Source: Hippophae tibetana (lineage: Eukaryota; Streptophyta; Magnoliopsida; Rosales; Elaeagnaceae). From it: DNA of 64,000 bases. Below are positions 49,255 to 61,080 of the stretch, in pieces; within the stretch, counting starts at the first letter, position 1; each line of letters begins with the position of its first letter. A program made the position numbers and the translations under genes. Location: contig CM072809.1 of NCBI GenBank assembly GCA_037013495.1, positions 5,107,001 through 5,171,000 on the forward strand. Direction: 5' to 3'. The notes under the pieces are model-generated. The model was not told the DNA's origin and made no database searches. It saw only the letters and a list, made by a program, of their open reading frames with translations.

Positions 49255-52200
49255 TCAGATTTGTAGGATGTTAATCAAGTCCAGACAATGTTTGAACTTG
49301 ATTGATGTTACCACCTTGGTCATCATATCTGCGAGATTCTCTGTCGTACTAATCTTTTGAACTAGTACTCCACCTTCTTCAATAATCTCTCGCACGAAAT
49401 GATAACGAACGTCAATGTGCTTTGTACGTGCATGGTAGACTTGGTTCTTTGCTAAATGAATAGCACTCTGACTATCACAAAACACCTTAATATGTTTTTG
49501 ACCAACTCCCAAGTCTTCAAGCAAACCTCGTAACCAAATAGCTTCCTTCACTGCCTCTGTAACTGCCATATACTCTGCCTCTGTAGTAGACAAAGCAACT
49601 GTGGATTGCAAGGTAGACTTCCAACTGACTAGTGCTCTAGCAAGAGTAAACACATAACCAGTAGTTGACCGACGCTTATCTAAATCTCCTGCATAGTCAG
49701 AATCACAATATCCGACTACACATTGACCAATGGTATTATCCTGCTGAAATATTAAACCAACATCTACAGTATTTATAATATACCGTAGAATCCATTTCAC
49801 AGCCAACCAATGTCCTTTACCAGGATCATGCATATACCTGCTTGCAGCACCAACCGCATGTGAAATGTCAGGTCTTGTACACACCATTGCATACATCAAG
49901 CTACCAACTGCATTTGCATATGGTACCTTTGCCATATATTCTCGTTCTGCATCATTCTTAGGAGATAATTGAGCACTAAGCTTGAATTGAGGAACTAGCG
50001 GAGTACTTACAGGTTTTGTCTGTTCATTCATACCAAAACGTTGTAGTATCCGCTTCAAATATTGACTCTGGGTCAAACTAAGCTTTCCCTTCTTCCTGTC
50101 TCTACTTATCTCCATCCCGAGAATCTTCTTGGCTTCTCCCAAATCTTTCATCTCGAACTCCTGACTTAGTTGAGCCTTCAAATTTTCAATTTCTGCTTGG
50201 CTCTTCGATGCAATCAACATATCATCGACGTACAATAGGAGATAGACGAAAGACTCATTTTGCAGCTTGCGAAAATACACACAATGATCATGTGTGCTTC
50301 TGGTGTACTTCTGCTGCAACATAAATTGATCAAATCGTTTGTACCACTGCCTTGGAGATTGCTTCAATCCATACAATGATTTGTTCAGCTTACAAACCCA
50401 ATTCTCTTTACCAGCAACATTAAACCCTTCTGGCTGAGACATATAGATTTCCTCTTCTAAATCACCGTGTAGAAACGCAGTTTTCACATCAAGTTGAACT
50501 AGTTCCAAATCGAATTGTGCTACCAAGGCCAACAAAATTCTAATGGAGGAATGTTTTACAATTGGAGAAAATGCCTCATTATAATCGATTCCCTCCTTCT
50601 GAGCGTAGCCCTTAGCCACCAACCTTTCCTTGTAGCGAATACCATCTTTGTTAGGAAATCCATCTTTCTTTGCATACACCCATTTGCATCCAATTTCTTT
50701 CTTGCCATTAGGTAGTTGTGTCAACTTCCATGTTTTATTCTTCTGGAGGGACAGAAGTTCTTCATTCATGGCTTCCTTCCATCTTTCAACTTCAGGGCTT
50801 CTGATTGCTTCTTTATATATGGAAGGAACATCATCATGCACAACTGAAAGTGCACAGGCCACCGTATTTTTAAACTGAGCAGGTAGGTCTTCAAAATCCT
50901 TGTATCGAGCAGGTACCTTGACATTTTGTCGTCGTGGCCTATCAACTGCAGTTTCTTCTTGTTGCTGTGGAGGTTCTTGGGTTAAAACCTCTTCATCTGA
51001 TTCATCATCTGTCAATGGAGGATCAGTTTCAGTCTTATCTTCACTAACTGGATTAACAATTTTGCTTTCAAACTCCACCTGTTTCGGAGTTTGCTCCACC
51101 TGCTCTAAAGTGTCATCAATCTTCTTAGTTACCTTTTGCAACAAGACAGATTCATCAAAAGTAACATCTCTACTAAAGATTATCTTTTTCGTTTCAAGGC
51201 ACCATAATCGATATCCCTTAGAACCAGAAGGGATCCCCAAAAAAATGGCTTTCTTGGCTCTTGGGTCCAACTTTGATTCCGTTACATGGTAGTATGCAAT
51301 TGAACCAAACACATGTAAGAAATCGTAATCTCTAGCAGGTTTTCCAGACCATACCTCCATAGGTGTTTTGCCTTCAAGAGCAGACGATGGTAGATGATTG
51401 ACGAGATGACATGCATATGTCACAGCCTCAACCCAATACTGCTTGCCTAAACTAGCATTTGACAACATACACCGAACCTTCTCCAGCAAAGTCCGGTTCA
51501 TACGTTCTGCAACTCCGTTTTGTTGTGGTGTTTTTCGAATAGTGAAGTGTCGCACTATCCCTTCTTCTTCACAAACTTTCATAAATGGATCGTTTGTGTA
51601 CTCAGTGCCATTATCAGACCTCAGACGCTTGATCTTTTTATTAGTCTGAGTCTCGATCATCTTCTTCCATTTGAGAAAAATTCCCAGCACTTCATCCTTC
51701 TTCTTCATAAGATACACCCAAACTCTTCTGGAAAAATCATCAACGAAAGTGACATAATAATGTTTGCCACTCATGGATGGAGTTCTTGTTGCCCCCCATA
51801 CATCCGTATGGATGTAATCCAAAATGCCCTTTGTATTATGAAGAGCAGTGCCAAAGCTTACTCTTTTCTGCTTCCCCAATACACAATGCTCACAAAATTC
51901 CATCTTGCCGGTTCTCGCACCTTTTAATAGGCCTTGTTTTACTAGAATTTGCAAAGATTTTTCACCAGCATGTCCCAAACGCATATGCCACAGCTTGGTA
52001 GTTTCTAAATCTCTTTCTTCCTCTGAAACTGCTGCTGATGCTGTCCCAATAACCGTACTACCAAGGTAGTAGTACAAGTTATTCTTTCGAACACCTTTCA
52101 TCGCCACAAGTGCTCCAGAAGTAACCTTCAATGCCCCATTTTGTATGGTCACAGTGAAGCCTTTTGATTCTAAGACTCCCACAGCAATGAGATTCTTCTT

Positions 52201-53289
52201 CATATCTGGAACATAATGAACATCTGTCAAGACCCTGGTTGAGCCATCTTGATTCTTCAAACGAATTGTACTGATTCCCAAAACTTTGCATGGATAATCA
52301 TTACCCATGAAAACAACTCCATCGTCCAGTTCTTCAAAGTTAAAGAACCACTCCTTGTTAGGAGACATATGGAAAGTACATGCTGAATCAAAAATCCAAT
52401 CACCAGGATGAGATGATGTTGACGAACCAACCAATGCAAAATCTGAATTTGAATTGCTTTCAGCTACACATGCATCAGATTGCACAGCTTTTCCTTTCTT
52501 TTGTAGCTTCGGACAATTTGTCTTCCAATGGCCTTTCTCATGACAAAAGGCACATTCATCTTTACCAAGTCTTCCTTTTGATAGAGATCTACCTCTCCTT
52601 CCTTTATGTTGTGTTTGCGGACGTCCTCTTACAGACAATGTCTCTGCTGCTTCATTCCTGCTTTCTCTTTTATCTTTCTTTCTAATTTTATAACTATACA
52701 AAGCAGTACAAACTTCCTCAAAAGACACTTTATCCTTCCCAATGAGTAAGCTCGTAATAAGATGATCAAACTCATCAGGAAGGGAAGCTAACAACATCAA
52801 GGCTAAATCTTCATCTTTAAAATTTTCATCCATATTTAACAAATCTGCTACTAATTGATTAAAAGCAGTAATGTGGTCGTTTATTGTAGTACCTGGAAGG
52901 TATTCAAACCGGAACAACTTCTTCTTCAAATAGAGCCGATTCTGTCCACTCTTCTTCATGAACTTGTTCTCCAACGCCTTCCACAACTTACTTGCGGATG
53001 TCTCCTTCATGAATGTGTACTTTTGTTCTCTTGAGAGACACGAACGAAATGTACCACATGCCAATCGGTTGATATTTTTCCACTCTACTTCATCTACTCC
53101 ATCTGGTTTCTCTTCTTCAATAACGATGTCTAGACCTTGTTGAAACAGAGCATCTAGAACTTCGCCTTGCCACATGCCGAAATGACCGGTTCCATCAAAC
53201 TTCTCCACCTCGAACCTTGCATTCATCACCATAATTCTACTTGACGTGGATGACTGGCCTTTGTTTGAAAGAAATTTTTCTTCCACCAT
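49255..53289 (-). CDS. Tnt1-like Copia Gag-Pol polyprotein, uninterrupted
   Basis: 1344 aa, close to the ~1330 aa of Tnt1 polyproteins. Gag ~20-235; CCHC zinc knuckle C246-C249-H254-C259; aspartic protease at D301 (DSA); pre-integrase with H435, H440, C466, C469; integrase catalytic D496, D559, E595 (DD35E); RT with YVDDM at 1020-1024; RNase H with D1196, E1239 and D1272. No stop or frameshift, and every catalytic residue checked is present. Transcription would start in the damaged 5' LTR, so expression is doubtful despite the intact ORF. The Met at 53289 is the first in frame and lies ~85 bp after the primer site. Confidence 0.95.
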   Translation of the reverse strand: MVEEKFLSNKGQSSTSSRIMVMNARFEVEKFDGTGHFGMWQGEVLDALFQQGLDIVIEEEKPDGVDEVEWKNINRLACGTFRSCLSREQKYTFMKETSASKLWKALENKFMKKSGQNRLYLKKKLFRFEYLPGTTINDHITAFNQLVADLLNMDENFKDEDLALMLLASLPDEFDHLITSLLIGKDKVSFEEVCTALYSYKIRKKDKRESRNEAAETLSVRGRPQTQHKGRRGRSLSKGRLGKDECAFCHEKGHWKTNCPKLQKKGKAVQSDACVAESNSNSDFALVGSSTSSHPGDWIFDSACTFHMSPNKEWFFNFEELDDGVVFMGNDYPCKVLGISTIRLKNQDGSTRVLTDVHYVPDMKKNLIAVGVLESKGFTVTIQNGALKVTSGALVAMKGVRKNNLYYYLGSTVIGTASAAVSEEERDLETTKLWHMRLGHAGEKSLQILVKQGLLKGARTGKMEFCEHCVLGKQKRVSFGTALHNTKGILDYIHTDVWGATRTPSMSGKHYYVTFVDDFSRRVWVYLMKKKDEVLGIFLKWKKMIETQTNKKIKRLRSDNGTEYTNDPFMKVCEEEGIVRHFTIRKTPQQNGVAERMNRTLLEKVRCMLSNASLGKQYWVEAVTYACHLVNHLPSSALEGKTPMEVWSGKPARDYDFLHVFGSIAYYHVTESKLDPRAKKAIFLGIPSGSKGYRLWCLETKKIIFSRDVTFDESVLLQKVTKKIDDTLEQVEQTPKQVEFESKIVNPVSEDKTETDPPLTDDESDEEVLTQEPPQQQEETAVDRPRRQNVKVPARYKDFEDLPAQFKNTVACALSVVHDDVPSIYKEAIRSPEVERWKEAMNEELLSLQKNKTWKLTQLPNGKKEIGCKWVYAKKDGFPNKDGIRYKERLVAKGYAQKEGIDYNEAFSPIVKHSSIRILLALVAQFDLELVQLDVKTAFLHGDLEEEIYMSQPEGFNVAGKENWVCKLNKSLYGLKQSPRQWYKRFDQFMLQQKYTRSTHDHCVYFRKLQNESFVYLLLYVDDMLIASKSQAEIENLKAQLSQEFEMKDLGEAKKILGMEISRDRKKGKLSLTQSQYLKRILQRFGMNEQTKPVSTPLVPQFKLSAQLSPKNDAEREYMAKVPYANAVGSLMYAMVCTRPDISHAVGAASRYMHDPGKGHWLAVKWILRYIINTVDVGLIFQQDNTIGQCVVGYCDSDYAGDLDKRRSTTGYVFTLARALVSWKSTLQSTVALSTTEAEYMAVTEAVKEAIWLRGLLEDLGVGQKHIKVFCDSQSAIHLAKNQVYHARTKHIDVRYHFVREIIEEGGVLVQKISTTENLADMMTKVVTSIKFKHCLDLINILQI

Positions 53290-53372
53290 TTCTTCAAATT
53301 ACAACAACTAGCAACTATATTCCAATAGCAAACAAACGGAATACAAACAAATGCCTAGGTAGAAAACCTTCG

Positions 53373-53384
53373 GCTCTGATACCA
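53373..53384 (-). other. Primer binding site (tRNA-Met-i) of the Tnt1-like element
   Basis: Minus-strand TGGTATCAGAGC, an exact match to the usual Copia primer site, a few bases inside the 5' LTR. Confidence 0.9.
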
Positions 53385-53386
53385 AT

Positions 53387-53523
53387 TGTTGAGAAAATCG
53401 GGTATATTTTCCCTATTCTAAGTAATAACTATTCACTTATGATTTAAATGAATAGAACTCAAACTAACCCGACAAAATAATGCTATTGGAAATATAATGC
53501 TAACTAAGGAGCAATATATAACA
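53387..53523 (-). repeat. 5' LTR of the Tnt1-like element, internally deleted
   Basis: Shares both ends with 48733-49182, but the sequence between GGAAATATAAT and CTAAGGAGCAATATATAACA is missing. A short GCT microhomology lies at the junction. The lost part should hold much of the U3/R promoter. Confidence 0.9.
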
Positions 53524-54373
53524 GTAACGTTACAATAATCGATTGACTGAAAAAAAATCAAAGGATTTTATATTCAAAGGCAATAAATAAAACAATAGAC
53601 GTTGGCGAAAGAAAACTAACTCTATATTCACATGTCACCTGTGCTACTGGTTAGAAGCTTGAGACTATATACCCTTCAACTGAAAAGTAAAAACTCAAGA
53701 CCACTATTTATTTGTATAGAGAAGGAAGGCCGACCAACATTAGTAAGAGGAGTATCAACTCTCGGAACTATGCCAGAGTTACCCACATTCCCGTTCCACT
53801 TTGACCTGCCAACCTGAAACCAGAGATACAAAGAGAAGTCAACGAGAGTCAAAGAGCAGAATAATAACCCGCTACCGCTAGCACTCAAGAAGAATTATCG
53901 TGAACGAAAAACAAGTTGCATGTTATTACATTTTACTAACTAGAAAATTTTCAAGTTATTCAACATTTTCTTAAGGATATCATATATTTGAATTTATTTG
54001 TCATCAAAAAACAGAAGCAATATGCTTTAATTACTAGCAAGTCCAAGAAATAAAAATGTTAATAACCTAACAACTAGCATATAGTACATATTTTGCAGGA
54101 AAGAATATTTCATTATTACATGACTATCGTTCGGACTCAAGCATAACAACAAAGGATGAAGGGGAGATGACTTACAGAAATGGATGCAAATGCAGAAGGT
54201 TGTGTTGTTAGAGCACAACCACAGATCATGCTTAATTGCTCTTTCACCAAAGGAATAAGTTCTCCGCAAACCAGGATTGCTTACACCAAAAGTAGGACAC
54301 AGACTGACAATACAGAGGTCCACTCACGTTGGGTTAACATCCAGAATCATATGAGTTAAAGTGCATATATAGA

Positions 54374-54558
54374 TGTTAATGTATATCTAGTAATATATTA
54401 ATATATATATATATCTGCTAATGTATATCTCTTTATTTCTGGTATATCTATATTTAGTTACTTTAGACATATCTAGTTTACTTGTAACTCCTATATAAAG
54501 GCACCATGTATATTCATTTATTCACAGAATAGAATACAATCATTAAGTATTTCTAATA
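54374..54558 (+). repeat. 5' LTR of the second Copia element
   Basis: The core 54416-54558 matches the 3' LTR along its length. 54374-54415 repeats the first 15 bases (TGTTAATGTATATCT) and then an AT run. The target duplication lies outside the extra copy, so the extra bases belong to the element or arose after insertion. Confidence 0.85.
54492..54500 (+). promoter_or_regulatory. TATA box in the 5' LTR
   Basis: TATATAAAG in the context CTCCTATATAAAGGCA, conserved in the 3' LTR copy at ~59576, well placed for a transcript starting in the LTR. Confidence 0.6.
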
Positions 54559-55085
54559 TGGTATCAAAGCCACTATTCTTTTCTTTCTAGCAGTGTTTTC
54601 TTTTTGGTGTAATTCAACCCTTATACCTTCCGCTGTCACAATAGCCGCTGCAATCATTCACCGTTTAACCTCCAACGTCTTTCAGCCATTGTCCTTAGGT
54701 TCCGGAATTACAGTGGCCGTTGTTAAGGAGTTCCGCACCATACAAACAACTGCAATCACCGCCGCCGCCGTGCATATTGTTCCGAATTTTTTTTTGCATA
54801 TACCACCGTGACCGTCTCTACCGGATCTACAAAACCGTGGAATTATTGCAACCATCGGACACCGCATGCTCCTTCACGCGCTGCACAACCAATCTGCACG
54901 TCATTCACGCACCGCCGCCGTTAATCTTAACCCGACGAACTATCTGTAGATACCACTGTAATCGGCTCGACCGGATCTACACAACCGTGTAAGTATCATA
55001 GTCATCAGACTCCATATGCGCCCTCACGCGCCTCCAACAGCTACGACGCGTCAGATCCACGCGCCAAACCGCCGCACTCTGCTCA

Positions 55086-55262
55086 TGACGTCATCAGTAC
55101 TTGCGTAGGGCTGACGTCATCATCACCTCCAGCTGACGTCACCAAATCGATCTGATCGTTGACCGAGTTGACCGAGCTGCCCGTGACCCTGACCGGACTG
55201 CCCGTTGACCCTGACCGAACTGCCCGTTGACCGCTGACCGGACTGCCCGTTGATCGTTGACT
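55086..55262 (+). promoter_or_regulatory. TGACGTCA and TTGAC motif cluster in the Copia leader
   Basis: Three TGACGTCA palindromes (55086, 55112, 55134) are followed by an imperfect tandem array (55156-55262) with four TTGACC and one TTGACT, separated by CTGCCCG/CTGACCG units. TGACGTCA is a bZIP-type site and TTGAC(C/T) a WRKY W-box core. The cluster lies between the 5' LTR and gag. Regulatory function is inferred from motif density only. Confidence 0.45.
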
Positions 55263-55347
55263 AGATTTTCGCATTACAGGTTCACCCTACCCAGTTTTTC
55301 GCGTAGATCTCGTTTTTGCAGTCTGTTTTTGCATATTGTGTTTTCAA

Positions 55348-58300
55348 ATGGATAAAAAGTATAATTTTGTTTCTTGTCCTATCAATACTATATTGGAAGG
55401 GACTAAGAATTATTTGTCATGGTCTCAAGCTATGCGCAGTTTTCTTAAGGGTCGTATGCTCTGGCATTATTGTACTGGTGCAATTATTATTCCTAATAAA
55501 GGAGCAAATGAAGAAGATGCTATCTTTCTTCGTCGCATGATTGAATGGGATAGTCACAACCACATGATCCTCACATGGATTCGGAATACTTCCATTCCAT
55601 CCATCTCCAATCTGTTAGGCAGCTTTGATGATGCCAAATCAGCATGAGATATGTTGACCAAAAGGTACTCCACTACTCACGGATCCATGAAATATCAACT
55701 AATAGTTGAATTGCATAAAGTGCAACAGGGACCAGGGCAATCCATCAATGACTACTTTGATCAACTTCGCTTCCTTTGGGACCAAATTGACCTTTGTGAT
55801 CCAATTTGGGCATGCTCAACAGATGCTCAGCAATATGCTACAATTAGGGATGAATTTCGTCTCTATGAGTTCTTGATGTCACTCCACAAGGACTTTGAGC
55901 CAATCCGAGGTCAACTTCTTAATCGTAGTCCTCCTCCCTCTCTTGATACTGCTGTAAATGAGTTGGTTAGAGAAGAAGCTCGACTTGCAATCCTTCAAGC
56001 CCAAAATAAGCTCAATGTTTTGGCTATTACTCCTCCTGCTCCTGCCATTGAACAACCTCAGCAATCAGGTGATTCCTCTGGCTTTTACAATCATCGCAGG
56101 CAGAGCAATAAAAGGTTCTACAATTATTGCAAGCGTCATGGCCACACCACTGAGACTTTTTACCGTCGCAACAAATCTACTGTTGTTGTTGCTAATGCTG
56201 AGCCTACTTCGTTGATGCCTTCTAGTTCAGCAGAGTCCCAGTCTTCTGAATCCACTATCAACCTCTCCTCCATTGAACTACAGAAGATCATAACTCAGGC
56301 TGTTCAAATGGCTGGTAATGCATCTCTTTCCACTACCCTCTCAGTTTTGCCCGGTAAGTCTCAAACTTGGCTTTTTGACTCTGCATGTTGCAATCATATG
56401 ACACCTCACTCATCTTTATTCTCCAAACTTGACCCTGCACCATATCCCCTTAATATTCATGTAGCTGATGGTTCCACCATTCATGGGAATAGTCTAGGTT
56501 TTGTTTCGACCTCTACCCTCTCTGTTTCTGGGGTTTTCCATGTACCTGACCTATCCTATAATTTATGCTCTGTGGGACAATTAGCTGAACTAGGATATCG
56601 CCTTATTTTTGACTATTCTGGGTGTATTGTGCAGGATCCGAGGACGGGCAAGAGCTTGGGACCGGTCCTAGGGTCGGGCATATGTTTCACGTAAACAATC
56701 TTCATCTTCCACCTGTTGCTCCTGCCTCTGTTGCTGCTGCAACTGTTGTAGTTTCTTCCTTACCTTCTCTCGCACTTTGGCATTCTCGTCTTGGTCATGC
56801 CCCATCCTCTCGGGTACAACAGTTAGCTTCTAAAGGTCTATTGGGTTCTGTGTCCAAAGATAATTTTGATTGTACTTCATGTCAGTTAGGAAAACAACCA
56901 ACTTTACCTTTCAATAATAGTAAATCTATCTCTAATAGTATTTTTGAGTTAATTCATTCTGATGTTTGGGGACCTTCTCTTGTTACTAGTATTGGTGGAT
57001 CTCGATATTTTGTTGTTTTTATTGATGATTATTCTCGTTATAGTTGGATCTTTCCAATGAAATCTCGTTCTGAAATCTTATCAATATACAGTAACTTTGC
57101 AAAAATGGTTGAAACACAATTCTCCAAACATATCAAAACTTTTCGATCTGATAATGCTCTTGAATATACTCAAAATGCTTTTCAAACTCTATTATACTCT
57201 TATGGCACTGTACATCATCTAACCTGTCCAGGAACCTCTCAACAAAATGGTCGAGCCGAAAGAAAACTTCGTCATATTCTTGACACTGTTCGTGCTCTTC
57301 TTCTCTCTGCCAAAGTTCCTGCCCCATTTTGGGGTGAAGCTGCTCTTCATGTTGTTTATGCCATTAATCGCATTCCAAGCGCTATCATTCATAATCAGAC
57401 TCCGTATTAGCGCCTTTTTGGATCATCTCCTAACTATCATTACCTTCGCTCATTCGGATCTGTTTGTTTCGTTCTTCTTCAGCCTCATGAACACAACAAA
57501 CTTGAGCCTCGATCTAGACTTTGTTTTTTTCTTGGTTATGGTGAAACTCAAAAAGGGTATCGATGTTATGATCCTGTCTCACATCGTCTCCGTGTTTCCC
57601 GTAATGTTGTCTTTTGGGAACACCGCTTATTTGTTGAACTTTCTCACTTTCGTTCTTCCCTAACTAATTCAAATGTTTTAGAAATTTTTCCAAATGAGTC
57701 TCTTGTTCCTTCTACAGATACTTCTAATCCATCTTTGGACTTCACTATTCAAACTTCAGATATTTTTGATGATTCTCCTAGACAGGTCGTAGAAGAACAG
57801 GTTGATAATGAGCTACCTCACCTTGAACATAGGTCCCTTGCTCCTGCTTCGCCTGAAGATCCTCAACAAGACATTCCACCTCGCCACTCAACCCGGGTAA
57901 GATCCATTCCTACACATTTACTTGACTATCATTGTTACACTACCCTTGCTACACTCCATGAGCCTCACACCTATCGTGAGGCATCTACTAACCTTTCTTG
58001 GCAGATTGCAATGAAAGAAGAAATTGATGCATTAACCAAAAACCATACTTGGGATCTTGTTACTCTCCCTCCTGGTCAATCTGTGGTTGGTAGTAAGTGG
58101 ATCTATAAGATCAAGACTCGTTCTGATGGGTCTATCGATCGCTATAAGGCTCGTCTTGTAGCAAGAGGTTTTACACAAGAGTATGGGATTGATTATGAAA
58201 AGACTTTTGCTCCAGTTGCCCGTATTTCCTCTGTTCGTACCCTCTTAGCTGTTGCCGCTGCTAGTAAATGAGACCTTTTTCAGATGGATGTTAAAAATGC

Positions 58301-59486
58301 ATTCCTTAATGAGGATCTGCATGAAGAAGTCTATATGCAACCTTCTTCTGGTCTTTCTGTTGAAACAAATAAGATTTGTCGCCTTCGACGTGCAATTTAC
58401 GGCCTTAAACAAGCTCCACGAGCATGGTTTGCCAAATTCAGTTCCACCATCCTTCGCTTGGGTTACACTGCCAGTCCTTATGATTCTGCCTTATTTCTTC
58501 ATCGCAATGATAAAGGCACCATTTTACTTCTTCTATATGTGGATGATATGATCATAACTGGTGATGACCTCAGTGGCATTCAAGAACTCAAGGATTTTCT
58601 TAGTCAGCAGTTTGAGATGAAAGACCTTGGACATTTAAGTTATTTCTTGGGTCTTGAGATCACTCGTTCCACAGATGGTCTTTACATTACTCAAGCAAAG
58701 TATGCATCTGACCTCATATCTCAAGCTGGACTCACTGACAGCAAGACTGTTGACACTCCAGTTGAACTTAATACGCATCTGACACCATCAGAGGGGCAAC
58801 CATTGTCTAATCCCTCTCTTTATAGACGATTGGTTGGCAGTCTAGTTTATCTTACAGTTACTCGTCCAGACATCTCTTATGTTGTTCATCAGGTAAGCCA
58901 GTATCTGTTTGCTCCACGATCGACTCATTATGCTGTTGTTCTGCGTATTCTACGATACTTGAAAGGCACTATCTTCCATGGTCTTTTCTACTCAGTTAAG
59001 TCTCCTTTAGTACTTCGTGCATTCTTTGATGCTGATTGGGCAGGAGATCCTACTGATAGCAGGTCCACTACAGGTTATTGCTTTCTCCTTGGTACTTCTT
59101 TGATTTCTTGGCGAAGTAAGAAACAAACCTTTGTGGCCCGCTCCAGTACTGAAGCAGAATATCGTGCTCTTGCTGATACCACATCTGAGCTCCTTTGGCT
59201 ACGATGGCTCTTTAAAGATTTGGGTGTGTCCACATCTTCTGCAACTCCCATTTATTGTGATAATCAGAGTGCCATTCATATTGCTCACAACAATGTCTTC
59301 CATGAACGGACTAAACACATCGAGATTGATTGTCACTTTATTCGCTCTCATCTTATCCATGGCACTTTCAAGCTTTTCCCCGTTTCCTCCAACGATCAAC
59401 TTGCAGATATTTTCACTAAGGAACTTCCCAAAGGACGCACTCGTAATTTGGTTGACAACCTCAAGTTGGTCTCACATCCACCTTGA
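55348..59486 (+). pseudogene. Copia gag-pol polyprotein with four lesions
   Basis: Starts MDKKYNF at 55348. Domains in order: gag; a degenerate zinc knuckle (YNYCKRHGHTTETF at ~56115-56160, Tyr and Phe replacing the first and last Cys); protease DSA at ~56383; pre-integrase WHSRLGH; integrase with D (HSDVWG ~56957), D (RSDNALEY) and E (QQNGRAERK ~57255); RT with YVDDM at 58535-58549; RNase H with DADWAGD ~59030. Lesions: TGA 55645-55647 and TGA 58269-58271 (both where Trp is expected), TAG 57408-57410, and a 1-nt loss near 56655 that moves protease and integrase into different frames. Inactive as it stands. Confidence 0.92.
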
Positions 59487-59499
59487 GTTTGAGGAGGGC

Positions 59500-59642
59500 T
59501 GTTAATGTATATCTCTTTATTTCTAACATATCTATATTTAGTTACTTTAGACATATCTAGTTTACTTGTAACTCCTATATAAAGGCATCATGTATATTCA
59601 TTTATTCACAGAATAGAATACAATCATTAAGTATTTCTAACA
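59500..59642 (+). repeat. 3' LTR of the second Copia element
   Basis: 143 bp, TGTTAATGTATATCTC...TATTTCTAACA, preceded by the purine tract and followed by ATAGA. Confidence 0.92.
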
Positions 59643-59647
59643 ATAGA

Positions 59648-59834
59648 AAACGCAAAACAAAAGCAATTAATGAATAAACTAATCAAGTTTAAATAGAATA
59701 CATATATAATTAATTTTGTGCATGCATGTTAAAAGATATTGAAAAAACAACTCTCATAAATCCTAAACCTATTAGGAGGACTAACAACTCTTATACATCT
59801 ATGACTCCTCACAAATGGTCCATTCATACGAGGT
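59648..59834 (+). repeat. Dispersed ~0.2-kb repeat, copy i (right part; left part is 54331-54373)
   Basis: Together with 54331-54373 it aligns to copy ii (59835-60065). The second Copia element separates the two parts. Shared landmarks are AACTAATCAAGTTTAAATAG and CATATATAATTAAT followed by CATGCATGTTA. Confidence 0.6.
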
Positions 59835-60065
59835 TAACATTCAAGGTTAAAGTACATATATAGACAATGTTAAACAAAAACACTTAATAAATAATCAACT
59901 AATCAAGTTTAAATAGAATGCATATATAATTAATATTGTTCATGCATGTTAGAAAATATTAAAAAACTAATTCTCTCATATGTTTAACGGGAAAAAAGAC
60001 TAATAATACTTTTATATATTTATTACTCCCCCACAAGTGATCCACTCATATTTGGTTACCATATA
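59835..60065 (+). repeat. Dispersed ~0.2-kb repeat, copy ii
   Basis: Begins AGGTTAACATTCAAGG and contains CACTTAATAAATAATCAACT and GCATATATAATTAATATTG. It follows copy i directly, so the pair is in tandem. Confidence 0.6.
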
Positions 60066-60069
60066 GAAT

Positions 60070-60540
60070 CTGAAAGTTTATAAGATATAGACCTGATTAA
60101 CTTAGAATGGGTGAATAGGTTATTTTTAATTTTTACTAATTTATAATTTAATAATTTAAACAAAACGGCCAGATATGCAATCGTGTGTAAGAGTAAAGTA
60201 CGGAAATAATAACACATGATATTTTTAGATGGAAACAACCTAGGCCACAACCATGGCCTAAGAGGAAAACCACCGGTCCACCGAACCACCTAACTTTACA
60301 CTATGAAAATCAAATCTTCAAGTACAAACTCGGTCTTATGCTACCCTCCCTAGGATACTGCCCCAATATACTTTACGTACGAGCCCCTACTCTGTTTTCA
60401 CAGTTTCTAAAATTAGCGTGAGCGATTTCTAGACCAACGTTCCAATAAACTCTCCGTCAATCAGATCGTTTACAAATCAACTGCAAAAAGATTAGAACAA
60501 AAAAACACAAGTGCTCGTGTGTGTTCTAAGATGGATTTAA
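60070..60540. other. GC-richer intronic segment, possible solo-LTR-like repeat
   Basis: A ~470-bp patch (AACCTAGGCCACAACCATGG, CCACCGGTCCACC and onward) that differs from the AT-rich DNA around it and has no supported ORF. Its composition suggests an old repeat fragment; the family is not recognised. Confidence 0.25.
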
Positions 60541-60874
60541 CAATGAATAATCTTAACTAGATGATTCAAAATATATATCATTTAAATCAAATCAAATAGT
60601 AAATTCTAGAGCAAGAAAATTAAGTATATGTTTAATAAAATTAACTTATTTGAAATTTAATAATTAAATCAAATAATCATGATTTCTCGTACTACTATTT
60701 GATTTAGATATGAAATATCTTAATAAAAAAAAGTTATATAAATATGAAAAATTTAAAACAAATAAACCAATAGATATGAGAGTTTATAAAACCAAATATT
60801 ACTAAAATTAAAACTGTGATAATATTAATCAATTAACTTCAAAATTTTCATCAAAGAAAACTTAGAAAACCATA

Positions 60875-61080
60875 CCACTGTTGTGCAGACTCTCAATCAT
60901 ATATAATATATAAAACTTAGAGTTGATTTAAACTTAAATAAATACTTTAACACATGAGTAACTTTATATATAAATATATGTATTTCAACATTTATCAGCT
61001 CCCTCCACTGTTGTGCAGACTCTCAATCATTTATATTATATAAACATTAATTCAACATTCATCAGCTCCCTCGTGCACTT
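60875..61080 (+). repeat. Local duplication in the pseudogene intron
   Basis: A 26-bp sequence (CCACTGTTGTGCAGACTCTC...) occurs at 60875-60900 and 61005-61030, and a CAT(T/C)TATCAGCTCCCTC-type phrase at 60988 and ~61060, showing a ~70-130-bp diverged tandem duplication. Confidence 0.7.

Larger units (their letters stand above)
48733..53523 (-). mobile_element. Tnt1-like Copia retrotransposon with intact polyprotein
   Basis: A full element on the minus strand with 5-bp target duplications GTAAC (48728-48732 and 53524-53528). The 3' LTR (left) is 450 bp; the 5' LTR (right) is 137 bp because about 313 bp of its middle is deleted. The primer site is complementary to initiator tRNA-Met (TGGTATCAGAGC on the minus strand, 53384-53373), one 1344-codon ORF follows, and a polypurine tract AAGGTAGAGAT precedes the 3' LTR. 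The aligned LTR parts differ at about four of ~110 positions, so the insertion is young but not brand new. Confidence 0.93.
54374..59642 (+). mobile_element. Copia retrotransposon, full-length but with ORF lesions
   Basis: Bounded by a perfect 5-bp duplication ATAGA (54369-54373 and 59643-59647). The 3' LTR is 59500-59642 (143 bp, TGTT..AACA). The 5' LTR is 54374-54558 (185 bp) because of a 42-bp AT-rich partial duplication of its first bases. Primer site TGGTATCAAAGC at 54559 (one mismatch to the tRNA-Met-i site) and purine tract GAGGAGGG at 59491-59498. The shared 143 bp of the LTRs differ at about six positions. It lies in an intron of the minus-strand pseudogene. Confidence 0.93.

Noticed and set aside
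50515..52685. Several plus-strand ORFs of 60-135 codons
   Set aside because: They are antisense shadows of the intact Tnt1-like polyprotein.
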